DNA of 64,000 nucleotides, from the NCBI RefSeq assembly GCF_963929015.1, contig NZ_CAWVHE010000013.1:372001-436000 (forward strand). Direction: 5' to 3'. Below, piece by piece: positions 42,900 through 50,465 of this stretch. The stretch comes from Merdimonas sp963929015 (lineage in GTDB: Bacteria; Bacillota; Clostridia; Lachnospirales; Lachnospiraceae). How positions within the stretch are numbered: the first letter of the stretch is position 1; each line of letters opens with the position of its first letter. The translations under genes and the position numbers were made by a program. The notes beneath the pieces are model-generated. The model did no database searches. It was not told the DNA's origin and was given only the letters and a program-made list of their open reading frames with translations.

Positions 42900-42923
42900 C
42901 TTTTATGGTACTACTATCTGATT

Positions 42924-43682
42924 TCAGGCTTCTGCATCCTTCATGGCTTCTGCATCCCTTAGGATTTCTTCTGCCAGTATCCGTTCTTCCTTTGTAAGCT
43001 CTGCTTTTTCCAAAAGATCGGGCCGGTTTTTTGCCGTGCGGATCACCGACTGCTCCCGGCGCCATTTTTCAATATTGGCGTGATGCCCGGACAGGAGCAC
43101 TTCCGGCACCCGTTTGTCATGCCATACTTCCGGCCTGGAATACTGGGGATATTCCAGCAGATGATCCTGAAAGCTTTCAAACTCCGCAGACACATCATTG
43201 TGCAGCACTCCCGGCACCAGGCGGGAAATGGCGTCTACCATGATCATGGCCGGCAGTTCTCCTCCGGTCAGCACATAGTCGCCGATGGACACATAATCCG
43301 TAACCACTTCCTCCAGCACCCGTTCATCGATTCCCTCATAGTGGCCACAGAGAAAGACCAGATCCTCTTCTTTTGCAAACTCTTCTGCCATCCCCTGGTG
43401 AAAAGTTTTTCCCTGGGGAGAGAGATAGATCACCCGCGGCTTTTTCCCGATCCGCTCCTCCAGCGCATGGCAGCACTGATACACCGGCTCTGCCTGCATC
43501 AACATCCCGGCTCCGCCGCCGTAGGGATAATCATCTACACTGTTGTGCTTGTTAAATGCGTAATCCCGGATATTTACCGCCTCGATCTTCAGAAGGCCGT
43601 TGTTTACCGCCCGTCCGATGATACTGGTATGGAGCCCCTCCATTACCATTTCCGGAAACAGTGTCATAATATAAAAATTCAT
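42924..43682 (-). CDS. trmD: tRNA (guanine-N1)-methyltransferase TrmD
   Basis: 252 residues. Makes m1G37 in tRNAs with SAM bound in a trefoil knot. Motifs: MNFYIMTLFPEM, YPYGGGAGMLMQAEP, LCGHYEGIDERV, GDYVLTGGELPAM and the C-terminal RPEVWHDKRVPEVLLSGHH. Start at ATG 43682 with GGAG upstream; longer in-frame starts would overlap rimM. Follows rimM by 11 bases. rplS, which usually follows, is displaced. Confidence 0.97.
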   Translation of the reverse strand: MNFYIMTLFPEMVMEGLHTSIIGRAVNNGLLKIEAVNIRDYAFNKHNSVDDYPYGGGAGMLMQAEPVYQCCHALEERIGKKPRVIYLSPQGKTFHQGMAEEFAKEEDLVFLCGHYEGIDERVLEEVVTDYVSIGDYVLTGGELPAMIMVDAISRLVPGVLHNDVSAEFESFQDHLLEYPQYSRPEVWHDKRVPEVLLSGHHANIEKWRREQSVIRTAKNRPDLLEKAELTKEERILAEEILRDAEAMKDAEA

Positions 43683-43693
43683 CTTTGCCACTC

Positions 43694-44200
43694 CTATAAC
43701 AGCCCATCCATCAGCCGGACGGTCATTTTCCCTTCTTCCACATCCACCCTGCGGACGCACTCCCTGATTGCCGGCAGCAGCACCTCGCCATGGGAAATGC
43801 TGTCGATCACATAGACGTCGTTGGCCCCTGTCTGCATCACGTCCCTAAGTGTCCCGAACACTTCTCCATCCTCAGTTTCCACCTGCATGCCGATCATATC
43901 TGCAATAAAATACTCATCTTCTTCCAGAGCAACAGCGTCTTCTCTTGGAACCAGCAGCGGGCACCTGCGAAAACGCTCCACTTCATTGATGTTGTCAATC
44001 CCCTTGAATTTCAGGATGACGAACTGTTTGAAATATTTTACGCTCTGGATCTCCAGGGGGCGTTTCTCCCTGCCTGTATCCAGAAGTACTCTCTTAAGAT
44101 CCCGGAACCTGCCGGCGTCGTCCGTTGTCGGGAATACCTTCACTTCTCCGCGGATCCCGTGGGTCTGGGTGACGACTCCTACCTGTAATAACTCTTCCAT
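43694..44200 (-). CDS. rimM: 16S rRNA processing factor RimM
   Basis: 168 residues. N-terminal RimM domain (LLQVGVVTQTHGIRGEVKVFPTTDD) and C-terminal PRC-barrel (DEYFIADMIGMQVETEDGEVFGTLRDVMQTGANDVYVI). Helps 30S head maturation. Start taken at ATG 44200 (MEELLQV), since GGAGAG lies just upstream; an ATG four codons earlier is possible. Confidence 0.95.
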   Translation of the reverse strand: MEELLQVGVVTQTHGIRGEVKVFPTTDDAGRFRDLKRVLLDTGREKRPLEIQSVKYFKQFVILKFKGIDNINEVERFRRCPLLVPREDAVALEEDEYFIADMIGMQVETEDGEVFGTLRDVMQTGANDVYVIDSISHGEVLLPAIRECVRRVDVEEGKMTVRLMDGLL

Positions 44201-44319
44201 GTCTCTCTCCATCTGTTTCTTTTCTGATCACCGAAAAATCTCAGAAGATCTCTCCCGGTGGCAAAGGCATCCGGGACCCCGGGACATCCCGGCATCCGGC
44301 CCGCCGCCGGTACAAATAA

Positions 44320-44345
44320 GGCAGACCCATATTCCGGTGTCTGCC
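44320..44345 (-). terminator. Hairpin between khpA and rimM
   Basis: GGCAGAC...GTCTGCC stem with a weak tail (TTATTTG) on the minus strand. It may be a partial terminator lowering rimM-trmD expression, or a processing site. Confidence 0.45.
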
Positions 44346-44372
44346 CTGTGCAAAGCGGGCGTTCCCACTTTG

Positions 44373-44603
44373 CTAATCCATAATGTCTACGATGACTTTC
44401 TTATCCTCTTTCGCAGCGGCCGCTTTTACAACCTGGCGGATAGCCTTTGCGATACGTCCCTGTTTACCGATCACTTTTCCCATATCGGAATCCGCGACCT
44501 TGATCTCCAGGATCGTTGTCCTTTTTTCCTCCCGCTCAGTTACCACTACGCTGTCCGGATCGTCTACCAGTGCCTTTGTGATCACTTCTACTAACTCTTT
44601 CAT
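44373..44603 (-). CDS. khpA: KH-domain RNA-binding protein KhpA
   Basis: 76 residues, one KH domain with the GxxG loop GKQGR (KVIGKQGRIAKAIRQVV). In Firmicutes it pairs with KhpB and influences cell elongation and sRNA-type regulation. Start ATG 44603 (MKELVEV) with GGAGG at proper spacing. Conserved place between rpsP and rimM. Confidence 0.93.
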   Translation of the reverse strand: MKELVEVITKALVDDPDSVVVTEREEKRTTILEIKVADSDMGKVIGKQGRIAKAIRQVVKAAAAKEDKKVIVDIMD

Positions 44604-44626
44604 CGTGTGCACCTCCAAAGCATGCT

Positions 44627-44872
44627 TTATTTCTCAATACCTGCCACTTTAAAGATTTTGCTGACGGTCTCTGTCGGCTGTGCACCGTTTGCAAGCCACT
44701 TCTTAGCTGCCTCCTCGTCTACTCTGATGGCGCTTGGCTCACAGTTGGGATCGTAGGTTCCGATCTCATCGATGAACTTTCCGTCTCTGGGTGATCTGGA
44801 ATCAGCCACGATGATTCTATAGAAAGGAGCCTTCTTCTGTCCCATTCTTCTTAATCTGATTTTTACTGCCAT
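44627..44872 (-). CDS. rpsP: 30S ribosomal protein S16
   Basis: 81 residues, standard sequence (MAVKIRLRRMGQKKAPFYRI, SRSPRDGKFIDEIGTYDP). Start ATG 44872 after GGAGGTAAG. Follows ffh by 72 bases. Confidence 0.97.
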   Translation of the reverse strand: MAVKIRLRRMGQKKAPFYRIIVADSRSPRDGKFIDEIGTYDPNCEPSAIRVDEEAAKKWLANGAQPTETVSKIFKVAGIEK

Positions 44873-44944
44873 TGTTCTTACCTCCATAAAAGAAATTTTA
44901 AATATTTTGATCTATATAACGCGTCTTGCGCGATATACCGTAAG

Positions 44945-46297
44945 TTAAAACGGAAATCGAAGTCTTCCTCTTTTTCCGCCTTTGGTAAAGGTCTTCATCA
45001 GCTTACGCATCTCCGAGAACTGCTTTACCATCCGGTTGACTTCGCTGATGTCCACCCCGGCGCCTTTGGCGATCCTGTGCTTTCTGGACGGATTGAGAAG
45101 ATCCGGATCCCTTCTCTCTTCCGGGGTCATGGAATAGATCATGGCCTCCATCCGGGCCAGCCCTTTTTCTGCCTGGGCGGTCTGTTCATCGTCCAGATTC
45201 TTCATCTTCCTGCCGCCAAGTCCGCCAAGCCCGGGCATCATACTCATGATATTTCCCAGGCCTCCCATGCTACGCATCTGCTTCATGGTCTCCAGGTAAT
45301 CGTCAAAATCAAACTGTGCTTTTTTCAGCTTCTGGGTCATTTCCCTGGCTTTCTGCTCATCAATCTCGGCTTCTGCCTTTTCGATCAGGGAGAGCACGTC
45401 TCCCATGCCAAGGATCCGGGACGCCATCCGGTCCGGATGGAACTGCTCCAGATCTGAGAGTTTTTCTCCCATGCCCGCATAGAAGATCGGTTTGCCGGTC
45501 ACTGCCTTTACAGAAAGGGCCGCGCCGCCTCTGGTGTCGCCATCCAGCTTGGTGATGATCACACCATCGATGCCGATCTTTTCATTAAATTCCTTTGCCA
45601 CATTGACGGCGTCCTGTCCGGTCATGGCATCGATCACCAGGATAGTCTGGTGCACCGTCACTGCTTCCTTGATCTCCTGAAGCTCTCCCATCATGTCTTC
45701 GTCAATGTGGAGACGTCCGGCGGTATCCAGGATCACAATGTGGTTGCCGTTTTTCTTCGCATGCTCCAGGGCAGCCTTTGCGATATTGGCGGGTTTGTTA
45801 TTCTCTCCCATGGAGAATACCTCCACCCCCTGCTTTTCCGCATTGATCTGCAGCTGCCTGATCGCCGCGGGGCGATAGACATCGCAGGCAACCAGGAGCG
45901 GCTTCTTGCCCTTCAGCTTGTACTTTCCTGCAAGCTTGGCAGTGGTCGTGGTCTTACCGGCTCCCTGAAGACCTGCCATCATGATCACGGTGATGGCGCT
46001 TCCCGGCTGCAGTTCAATCTCCGTTGTCTCAGAGCCCATCAGGCGGACCAGTTCTTCGTTGACGATCTTGATCACCATCTGTCCCGGATTGAGTCCGTTC
46101 ATCACGTCCTGTCCGATGGCCCGCTCCTGGACGCTCTTAATGAAGTCCTTCACTACTTTGAAGTTGACGTCCGCTGCCAGAAGCGCGCGCTTGATCTCTT
46201 TCATTGCTTCCCTGACGTCGTCTTCGGTAAGCCGTCCTTTGCTTCTTAAGTTTTTAAATATATTCTGAAGTTTTTCGGTCAGACTGTCAAATGCCAT
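44945..46297 (-). CDS. ffh: Signal recognition particle protein Ffh
   Basis: 450 residues. N domain, G domain with GLQGAGKTTTTAKLA, DTAGRLHID, TKLDGDTRGGAALS, and a Met-rich M domain (MKQMRSMGGLGNIMSMMPG, MTPEERRDP) ending KGGKRGRLRFPF. Binds signal sequences and 4.5S/6S-type SRP RNA for cotranslational export. Directly follows ylxM, with a one-base gap. Confidence 0.98.
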   Translation of the reverse strand: MAFDSLTEKLQNIFKNLRSKGRLTEDDVREAMKEIKRALLAADVNFKVVKDFIKSVQERAIGQDVMNGLNPGQMVIKIVNEELVRLMGSETTEIELQPGSAITVIMMAGLQGAGKTTTTAKLAGKYKLKGKKPLLVACDVYRPAAIRQLQINAEKQGVEVFSMGENNKPANIAKAALEHAKKNGNHIVILDTAGRLHIDEDMMGELQEIKEAVTVHQTILVIDAMTGQDAVNVAKEFNEKIGIDGVIITKLDGDTRGGAALSVKAVTGKPIFYAGMGEKLSDLEQFHPDRMASRILGMGDVLSLIEKAEAEIDEQKAREMTQKLKKAQFDFDDYLETMKQMRSMGGLGNIMSMMPGLGGLGGRKMKNLDDEQTAQAEKGLARMEAMIYSMTPEERRDPDLLNPSRKHRIAKGAGVDISEVNRMVKQFSEMRKLMKTFTKGGKRGRLRFPF

Positions 46298-46298
46298 C

Positions 46299-46637
46299 TT
46301 ATAACTCCTCTAATATCTCCTTCAGGATCGGCCGGATCTCTCCGGAAATCCTGCAGGACCCCTGCTCCTCTTCCAGCAGCTCTTCGATCTGCCGGACCTT
46401 TTTTTTGATCTTCAAAAAACGCTCCACCAGATGCAGTTTTTCTTCGTATCCTGCCAGCGTCTGGCTGCACCGCCGGATCAGGTCGTGTACGCCCTGACGG
46501 CTGATGCCGGCCTCTCTTGCGATCTCTCCCAGAGACAGATCCTCCAGAAGAAACTGTCCGTAGATCTCTTTCTGGTGTTCGGTCAGGAGTTCTCCATAAA
46601 AATCAAAGAGTAATGCCTGCTCTAATATTTCATTCAC
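46299..46637 (-). CDS. ylxM: YlxM family HTH protein (SRP operon)
   Basis: 112 residues with a sigma-70 region 4-like HTH (LSLGEIAREAGISRQGVHDLIRRC). YlxM always accompanies ffh in Firmicutes and modulates SRP in streptococci. I chose GTG 46637 (VNEILEQALLFDFYGELLT) with AGGTGAT upstream, because the family starts shortly before LLFDFYGELLT; upstream ATGs lie within the promoter. Confidence 0.88.
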   Translation of the reverse strand: MNEILEQALLFDFYGELLTEHQKEIYGQFLLEDLSLGEIAREAGISRQGVHDLIRRCSQTLAGYEEKLHLVERFLKIKKKVRQIEELLEEEQGSCRISGEIRPILKEILEEL

Positions 46638-46653
46638 TGTTATCACCTGTGCT

Positions 46654-46682
46654 ATCATACAGGAAAAAAAGCCGGGTGTCAA
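46654..46682 (-). promoter_or_regulatory. Promoter of the ylxM-ffh-rpsP-khpA-rimM-trmD operon
   Basis: Minus strand TTGACA, 17-bp spacer, TATGAT. The -35 hexamer is part of the right arm of the terminator hairpin at 46673-46701. Confidence 0.8.
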
Positions 46683-46701
46683 GCATTTTTTCTTGACACC
46701 C
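46673..46701 (-). terminator. Terminator of the subtilase gene, overlapping the ylxM promoter
   Basis: GGGTGTCAAG / CTTGACACCC stem with an 8-base loop, then GGCTTTTTTT on the minus strand. Ends transcription from 46758 and supplies the -35 box of the next promoter. Confidence 0.75.
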
Positions 46702-46757
46702 ATACGGATTTCTGTGCAGATTCCCCTGCGGATCTGTCTTTCCTGCCATCTGTGCAG

Positions 46758-47669
46758 TCAGTGTAAAAACGCCTCCACATCCAGCAGCCGTTCCTCATCG
46801 CCACAGCTGTCCTGCGCTTTCTTCCCTCTCTGCCGGGTTCCTGCCGTCTGCATCAGCCTAAGCTTTACCTCCAGATTGGTGGCCCGCGGGTATTTGCACA
46901 GATAAAGAGCCGCCGCGCCGCAGACCACCGGAGCGGCCATCGAAGTTCCGCTTTTTGCCGTGTAGTACCCCCACCGTTTCCCATATCTGTTCCGGCAGGA
47001 GTGGATCAGATATCCGGGCGCCAGAAGATCCGGCTTTACCACGCAGTCTCTGGTCGGGCCTCTGCCGGAACATTCCAGAGGCACGGACTCCATCTTGAGG
47101 GCGCCTACGGTAATGACTTTACGGCTGGTGCCAGGAACTGCTACCGTCCCTTCCCGGGGGCCCTGATTCCCTGCGGACACCGTGACCACCAGTCCCTCGT
47201 CCCACAATGTCTCCACTGCTTCCAGAAGCCTTTGTTCTTTTTCTTCTCCCAGACCTTCCTTTGCGCCAACGGACAGATTGGCCACCCGGATCCCGTACTC
47301 TTTTGCATGGCTCCGTACCCAGTCGATCCCTCTTAAGATATCTTCGATCTTCCCCTCGCCCTTCTCATCCAGCACTTTTAATGCCACGATCCCGGCCCGC
47401 GGCGCGATCCCTGCAAACCTGCCACCGGACATGCGTCCGTCCCCCAGAAGGATTCCCGCCACATGCGTTCCGTGACCGCTGTCATCGTAGGGAACCCTGG
47501 GATCCTTCCCTTTTCCGGTCATATCAAGAAATGCGGCTACCCTTCCCCGAAAATCCGGATGAAGCGAAAGGCCGGTGTCCAGCACTGCTGCCGTCACCCC
47601 GCCTCCCAGATATGTTCCGGAACTTGTATCTTCACACCAGTAGTGAATCTGCTGTTTTACCCGGTCCAT
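46758..47669 (-). CDS. Subtilisin-like serine protease (S8 family)
   Basis: 303 residues with the complete catalytic triad: Asp in VLDTGLSLHPD, His in SGHGTHVAGI, Ser in SGTSMAAPVVCG; the oxyanion Asn is in SAGNQGP. There is no signal peptide and no propeptide, resembling intracellular subtilases of Bacillus. Divergent from the DnaJ-domain gene. The substrate is unknown. Confidence 0.9.
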   Translation of the reverse strand: MDRVKQQIHYWCEDTSSGTYLGGGVTAAVLDTGLSLHPDFRGRVAAFLDMTGKGKDPRVPYDDSGHGTHVAGILLGDGRMSGGRFAGIAPRAGIVALKVLDEKGEGKIEDILRGIDWVRSHAKEYGIRVANLSVGAKEGLGEEKEQRLLEAVETLWDEGLVVTVSAGNQGPREGTVAVPGTSRKVITVGALKMESVPLECSGRGPTRDCVVKPDLLAPGYLIHSCRNRYGKRWGYYTAKSGTSMAAPVVCGAAALYLCKYPRATNLEVKLRLMQTAGTRQRGKKAQDSCGDEERLLDVEAFLH

Positions 47670-47844
47670 ACTATCCCTCTGATGCTCTTTTTTATCAGAA
47701 TATTCAAACTTATCTCCTTTGGCAACCTTCTATTGAATTCCCGGTTGTTTTGTCGTACTATAAGATGCACAGAGGATTTCACCGGAGATTTTTCCAGAGG
47801 TTGTTCCAGGAGATTTTCAAGGGGATCCTGAAGGGGAGGATACT

Positions 47845-48477
47845 ATGAAGGGGAAAAACTATTATGAAATACTGGGCGTTTCTGCAAAAGCTTCCACAGA
47901 AGAGATCACTGCTGCCAAAAACGCGCTTGCCAAGCGGTTTCACCCGGATGCCAATCTGAAGAACGGCATTGATACCACCCGGCAGATGCAGGAGATCCTG
48001 GAAGCTTATCATGTGCTCTCTGATCCGGAACGCCGGGCAGAGTATGACCGCAGCCGCGCCGGACGCCGCGCATCAGTACAGACCTTTGACCTCCGGGAGG
48101 AGGACGCAGCCGCAGAAAGCGACGGCGGATTTGTCGTCTACTGGAAATGCGCCAATGATCTTTATGATATTCTCTGCGAAAGCGATCAGATCTTCCGGGA
48201 ACACAACAGAAGCCCGCAGCTTACCAGACTGTCCATGCAGGCGCTTCGCCATGTACTCACACTCCGGGAAGCGCAGATCCCCGAACATTACTGGCACCCG
48301 GATATCATGAACTGGCTTTTGTTCACCTGGTACAAGAACCGGAACATTACCATTTCCTATCTTCTCACCCTGTACGATGAATATGTAAAAAACAGCGTCT
48401 CCGCCATGGACAGACTGAAGCTTCGGAAAAAGAACTATCTGTTCCGGCATTCTCTTAGACGGCTGATAAAATATTAA
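47845..48477 (+). CDS. DnaJ-domain (J-domain) protein
   Basis: 210 residues. N-terminal J domain (residues ~5-68: NYYEILGVSAKASTEEI, the HPD motif in RFHPDANL, and DPERRAEYDRS), then an unrelated ~140-residue helical C-terminal region (NDLYDILCESDQIFREHNRS...). It lacks the G/F and zinc regions of DnaJ, so it is a specialised J-protein recruiting DnaK to an unknown client. The first 20 residues of the unique part look acidic. Confidence 0.85.
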   Translation: MKGKNYYEILGVSAKASTEEITAAKNALAKRFHPDANLKNGIDTTRQMQEILEAYHVLSDPERRAEYDRSRAGRRASVQTFDLREEDAAAESDGGFVVYWKCANDLYDILCESDQIFREHNRSPQLTRLSMQALRHVLTLREAQIPEHYWHPDIMNWLLFTWYKNRNITISYLLTLYDEYVKNSVSAMDRLKLRKKNYLFRHSLRRLIKY

Positions 48478-48547
48478 GACGCACTTCACATCTTTTTTGC
48501 CCTCCGCATATGATGTACTGTAAACATCAATCACGGAGGATTGCAAC

Positions 48548-48799
48548 ATGAGTGATTTAAGTGCTACCAACTGCGGATGCGGATGTGATTCTGCAATGAC
48601 CAGAGGAGGATGCGGGTGCGGCGACAACAGCTGCCTGTGGATCATCCTTCTTCTGTGCTGCTGCGGCGGCGGATTCGGCGGCAACGGATGCGGCAATGAC
48701 AACTGCCTGTGGATCATCCTTCTTCTGTGCTGCTGCGGCGGGTTCGGCGGCTTTAACGGCAACGGCGGATGCGGATGTGGCTGCGGCTGCGACTGCTGA
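48548..48799 (+). CDS. Gly/Cys-rich small membrane-like protein
   Basis: 83 residues, 19 of them cysteine. Two near-identical units of the form C.CG...CLWIILLLCCCGG.FGG, encoded by an almost exact DNA duplication, then a GCGCGCGCDC tail. Each unit has a short hydrophobic stretch (LWIILLL) next to CCC. Similar proteins in Lachnospiraceae carry names such as high-cysteine chorion-like protein by chance similarity. The role is unknown; spore coat/small membrane peptides or metal binding are possible. Clear site GGAGG before ATG, and a strong terminator behind. Confidence 0.75.
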   Translation: MSDLSATNCGCGCDSAMTRGGCGCGDNSCLWIILLLCCCGGGFGGNGCGNDNCLWIILLLCCCGGFGGFNGNGGCGCGCGCDC

Positions 48800-48834
48800 T
48801 CTTCCCCGTTTCATCACAGCAATCAACAATTCCA

Positions 48835-48870
48835 AAAAAGCGGCGGGACCAATCGGTTCCGCCGCTTTTT
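48835..48870 (+). terminator. Terminator of the Cys-rich protein gene
   Basis: Stem AAAAAGCGGCGG / CCGCCGCTTTTT with further ACC/GGT pairing in the loop; also works for the minus-strand 48-aa gene opposite. Confidence 0.9.
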
Positions 48871-48885
48871 CCTGTGACCGTACTC

Positions 48886-49032
48886 CTATTTTCCTTTATG
48901 CTGATACCGGCTTAAGTGCGTCTGCTTCTTCTCTTTTTTCTTTGCATCCCCGGCGCTGATCTTCTTTTTCAGCATGCAGGATTCATCAATCTCATATACC
49001 TCATTTCCGTCTATGATCAGATGACGTTCCAT
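48886..49032 (-). CDS. 48-aa hypothetical protein
   Basis: MERHLIIDGNEVYEIDESC, then a very basic tail (MLKKKISAGDAKKKEKKQTHLSRYQHKGK). Ribosome site GGGGGAAAAGGG directly before ATG 49032. The N-terminus looks like a small beta-structured LIIDG.EVYEID.E unit that I have seen in short clostridial hypothetical proteins; no function is known. It ends at the shared bidirectional terminator. Confidence 0.6.
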   Translation of the reverse strand: MERHLIIDGNEVYEIDESCMLKKKISAGDAKKKEKKQTHLSRYQHKGK

Positions 49033-49154
49033 CCCTTTTCCCCCTTTTTTGCTTTCTACCTTAATAATATATGTTCCCGCATCACATATTTCTTATTCCT
49101 GCTTCATATAAATGTTACCAGGGTCCAAATGCCAGATAAGCGAGGAGAATTTTT

Positions 49155-49640
49155 ATGAAATCAAAAAAGCCCAGGATCATGACGCCTTTTGACGACCTGA
49201 TCACCCCGCCGGGGCTCTATGCCATGAAACTTCTGCTCCCCTGCCTGCCGCCAGGCCTCCAGCATGTTCTGGCCGTCTACATCAAAGTCACAGAACTTTC
49301 CCGCACCATAGCAGATTTCCGGGGCTTCTCCGGTTTTTCCCCTGAGGATCTCCTGACGGAATTAAAATCCTGTATGAGCCGGGAAGAACTGGATCAGTTG
49401 GAACAAATGGAATCTGTGATGAATATCATGGAAATGATGCGGCAGACAGACGCCGCTGATATGATGCAGGAATTTATGAAAGGAGTATTTCCAGATGAAC
49501 GAATGGATCGACCACCCCATGATGAAGGATATGGATCCGGTGAAAGTTGCGCTGATCCGGCAGGCTGCCGAGAAGACGAAGGGCAGATCAGGGAAAAGCC
49601 TGGCGCCGGTCATGATGTCGCTGATCACCGCAGCCGGTAA
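49155..49640 (+). CDS. Hypothetical helical protein (reading frame probably runs on too far)
   Basis: As sequenced 161 residues: basic N-terminus MKSKKPRIMTPFDDLITPPG, a hydrophobic stretch (YAMKLLLPCLPPGLQHVLAVYI), and a helical, Met/Glu-rich part (LDQLEQMESVMNIMEMMRQ). The last ~48 residues overlap the next gene in another frame and look non-native. One extra T at the TTT near 49489 would end the protein at 49498 with an ATGA overlap to the next start. The true product may therefore be ~114 residues. No family is recognised. Confidence 0.55.
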   Translation: MKSKKPRIMTPFDDLITPPGLYAMKLLLPCLPPGLQHVLAVYIKVTELSRTIADFRGFSGFSPEDLLTELKSCMSREELDQLEQMESVMNIMEMMRQTDAADMMQEFMKGVFPDERMDRPPHDEGYGSGESCADPAGCREDEGQIREKPGAGHDVADHRSR

Positions 49641-49770
49641 AAAAGGCATCCGCTTCACTCCCGAAGAAATGGATCTGATCCTCACACTGATAAAAGAAGG
49701 AAAGCCAAAAGAAGAACAGGAAAAAATCGACCAGATGGTGAAAATGATGCAGGGATTTATGAGGCGATGA
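49495..49770 (+). CDS. Hypothetical 91-aa helical protein
   Basis: MNEWIDHPMMKDMDPVKVAL, then KTKGRSGKSLAPVMMSLITAAGKKGIRFTPEEMDLILTLIKEG and a basic end. Ribosome site AAAGGAG upstream. It forms a pair with the gene before it; the pair's role is unknown. The helical Met-rich nature resembles small spore- or membrane-associated factors, but this is only a guess. Confidence 0.65.
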   Translation: MNEWIDHPMMKDMDPVKVALIRQAAEKTKGRSGKSLAPVMMSLITAAGKKGIRFTPEEMDLILTLIKEGKPKEEQEKIDQMVKMMQGFMRR

Positions 49771-49778
49771 CTGCCTCC

Positions 49779-49826
49779 TTCGATTGGGGACGGGGGATTT
49801 CTGAAAATCCCCCGTCCCCAATCGAA
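49779..49826. repeat. Palindromic hairpin element, second member of the GGGGACG family
   Basis: Perfect 22-bp arms (TTCGATTGGGGACGGGGGATTT and its complement, each within 49779-49800 and 49805-49826) around a CTGA loop. It sits between convergent genes. It shares the TGGGGACG core and long perfect stem with 21445-21499. Confidence 0.8.
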
Positions 49827-49854
49827 TTATCCACATAAAAATGTGGATAATTCG
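49823..49854. repeat. Hairpin containing two inverted perfect DnaA-box sequences
   Basis: 14-bp arms CGAATTATCCACAT / ATGTGGATAATTCG with an AAAA loop, joined to the preceding hairpin. TTATCCACA at 49827-49835 and its complement at 49842-49850 equal the DnaA box consensus. It also could act as a terminator for the thioesterase gene. Confidence 0.7.
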
Positions 49855-49873
49855 GGGAAAAAAGTGGAGATCT

Positions 49874-50350
49874 TCAGATCCCCACTTCTTTTCGCATCAT
49901 CCGTACTTCTTTGCGAAGCTTTGCTTTTTCCCACTCTTCTTTTTCTTCGTCGGTCTCCAGTTCCAGTCTCGGCACCCTGCAGGGCCTGTCGTTCTCGTCC
50001 AGAGCCACCATGGAAAAATACGCCCGGTTGATGGGCGTCCTCACTCCGTCCAGATCCTCCACATAGGAGTCTACCCGGACTTCCATGGAGGTGTTTCCCA
50101 CATAGGTGATCTTCCCGCAGATCACCACCACGTCTCTTTGATAAGCCCCTTTTAAAAACCGGAGATTGTCAACGGAGGCCGTTGTCACGTTCATGTGGGA
50201 ATGGCGTTTTGCCACCAGCCCCGCCAGCTCGTCGATCCACTGCATCAGCACGCCTCCGAACAGACGTCCCGCAGCATTGAGGTGATTGGGCCGCACAATA
50301 TGAAGGGTTTCTGCCGCCGAATCCGATACTTTTTTAAATGTTTCACTCAT
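49874..50350 (-). CDS. Acyl-CoA thioesterase (hotdog fold, YciA/BACH type)
   Basis: 158 residues. Hotdog signature HIVRPNHLNAAGRLFGGVLMQWIDELAGLVAKRHS, with Asn/Asp/Gly positions typical of the acyl-CoA hydrolase subfamily, then VDNLRFLKGAYQRDVV and YVGNTSMEVRV. Hydrolyses acyl-CoA esters in the cytoplasm; the chain length cannot be read from sequence. Divergent from truA. Confidence 0.88.
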   Translation of the reverse strand: MSETFKKVSDSAAETLHIVRPNHLNAAGRLFGGVLMQWIDELAGLVAKRHSHMNVTTASVDNLRFLKGAYQRDVVVICGKITYVGNTSMEVRVDSYVEDLDGVRTPINRAYFSMVALDENDRPCRVPRLELETDEEKEEWEKAKLRKEVRMMRKEVGI

Positions 50351-50406
50351 CGCTTTTCCTCCGCATATCTATTTCTTAGATTTTTATTAGATTTCCAGCC
50401 GCGCCC

Positions 50407-50435
50407 TTTCATTATAGCATAAGATTTGCTATACT
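50407..50435 (+). promoter_or_regulatory. Overlapping divergent promoters of truA and the thioesterase
   Basis: Plus strand TTTCAT-17-TATACT towards truA. On the minus strand TATAAT lies in the same interval, made possible by the palindrome TATAGCA...TGCTATA. The -35 boxes are weak on both strands. Confidence 0.5.
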
Positions 50436-50465
50436 AAAACTGATTTCTACGAAAGGATGTCTGCT

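Noticed and set aside
48557..48835. Minus-strand frame opposite the Cys-rich gene (Ala-rich)
   Set aside because: Mirror of GGC/TGC-rich codons of the plus-strand gene, which has the ribosome site and terminator.
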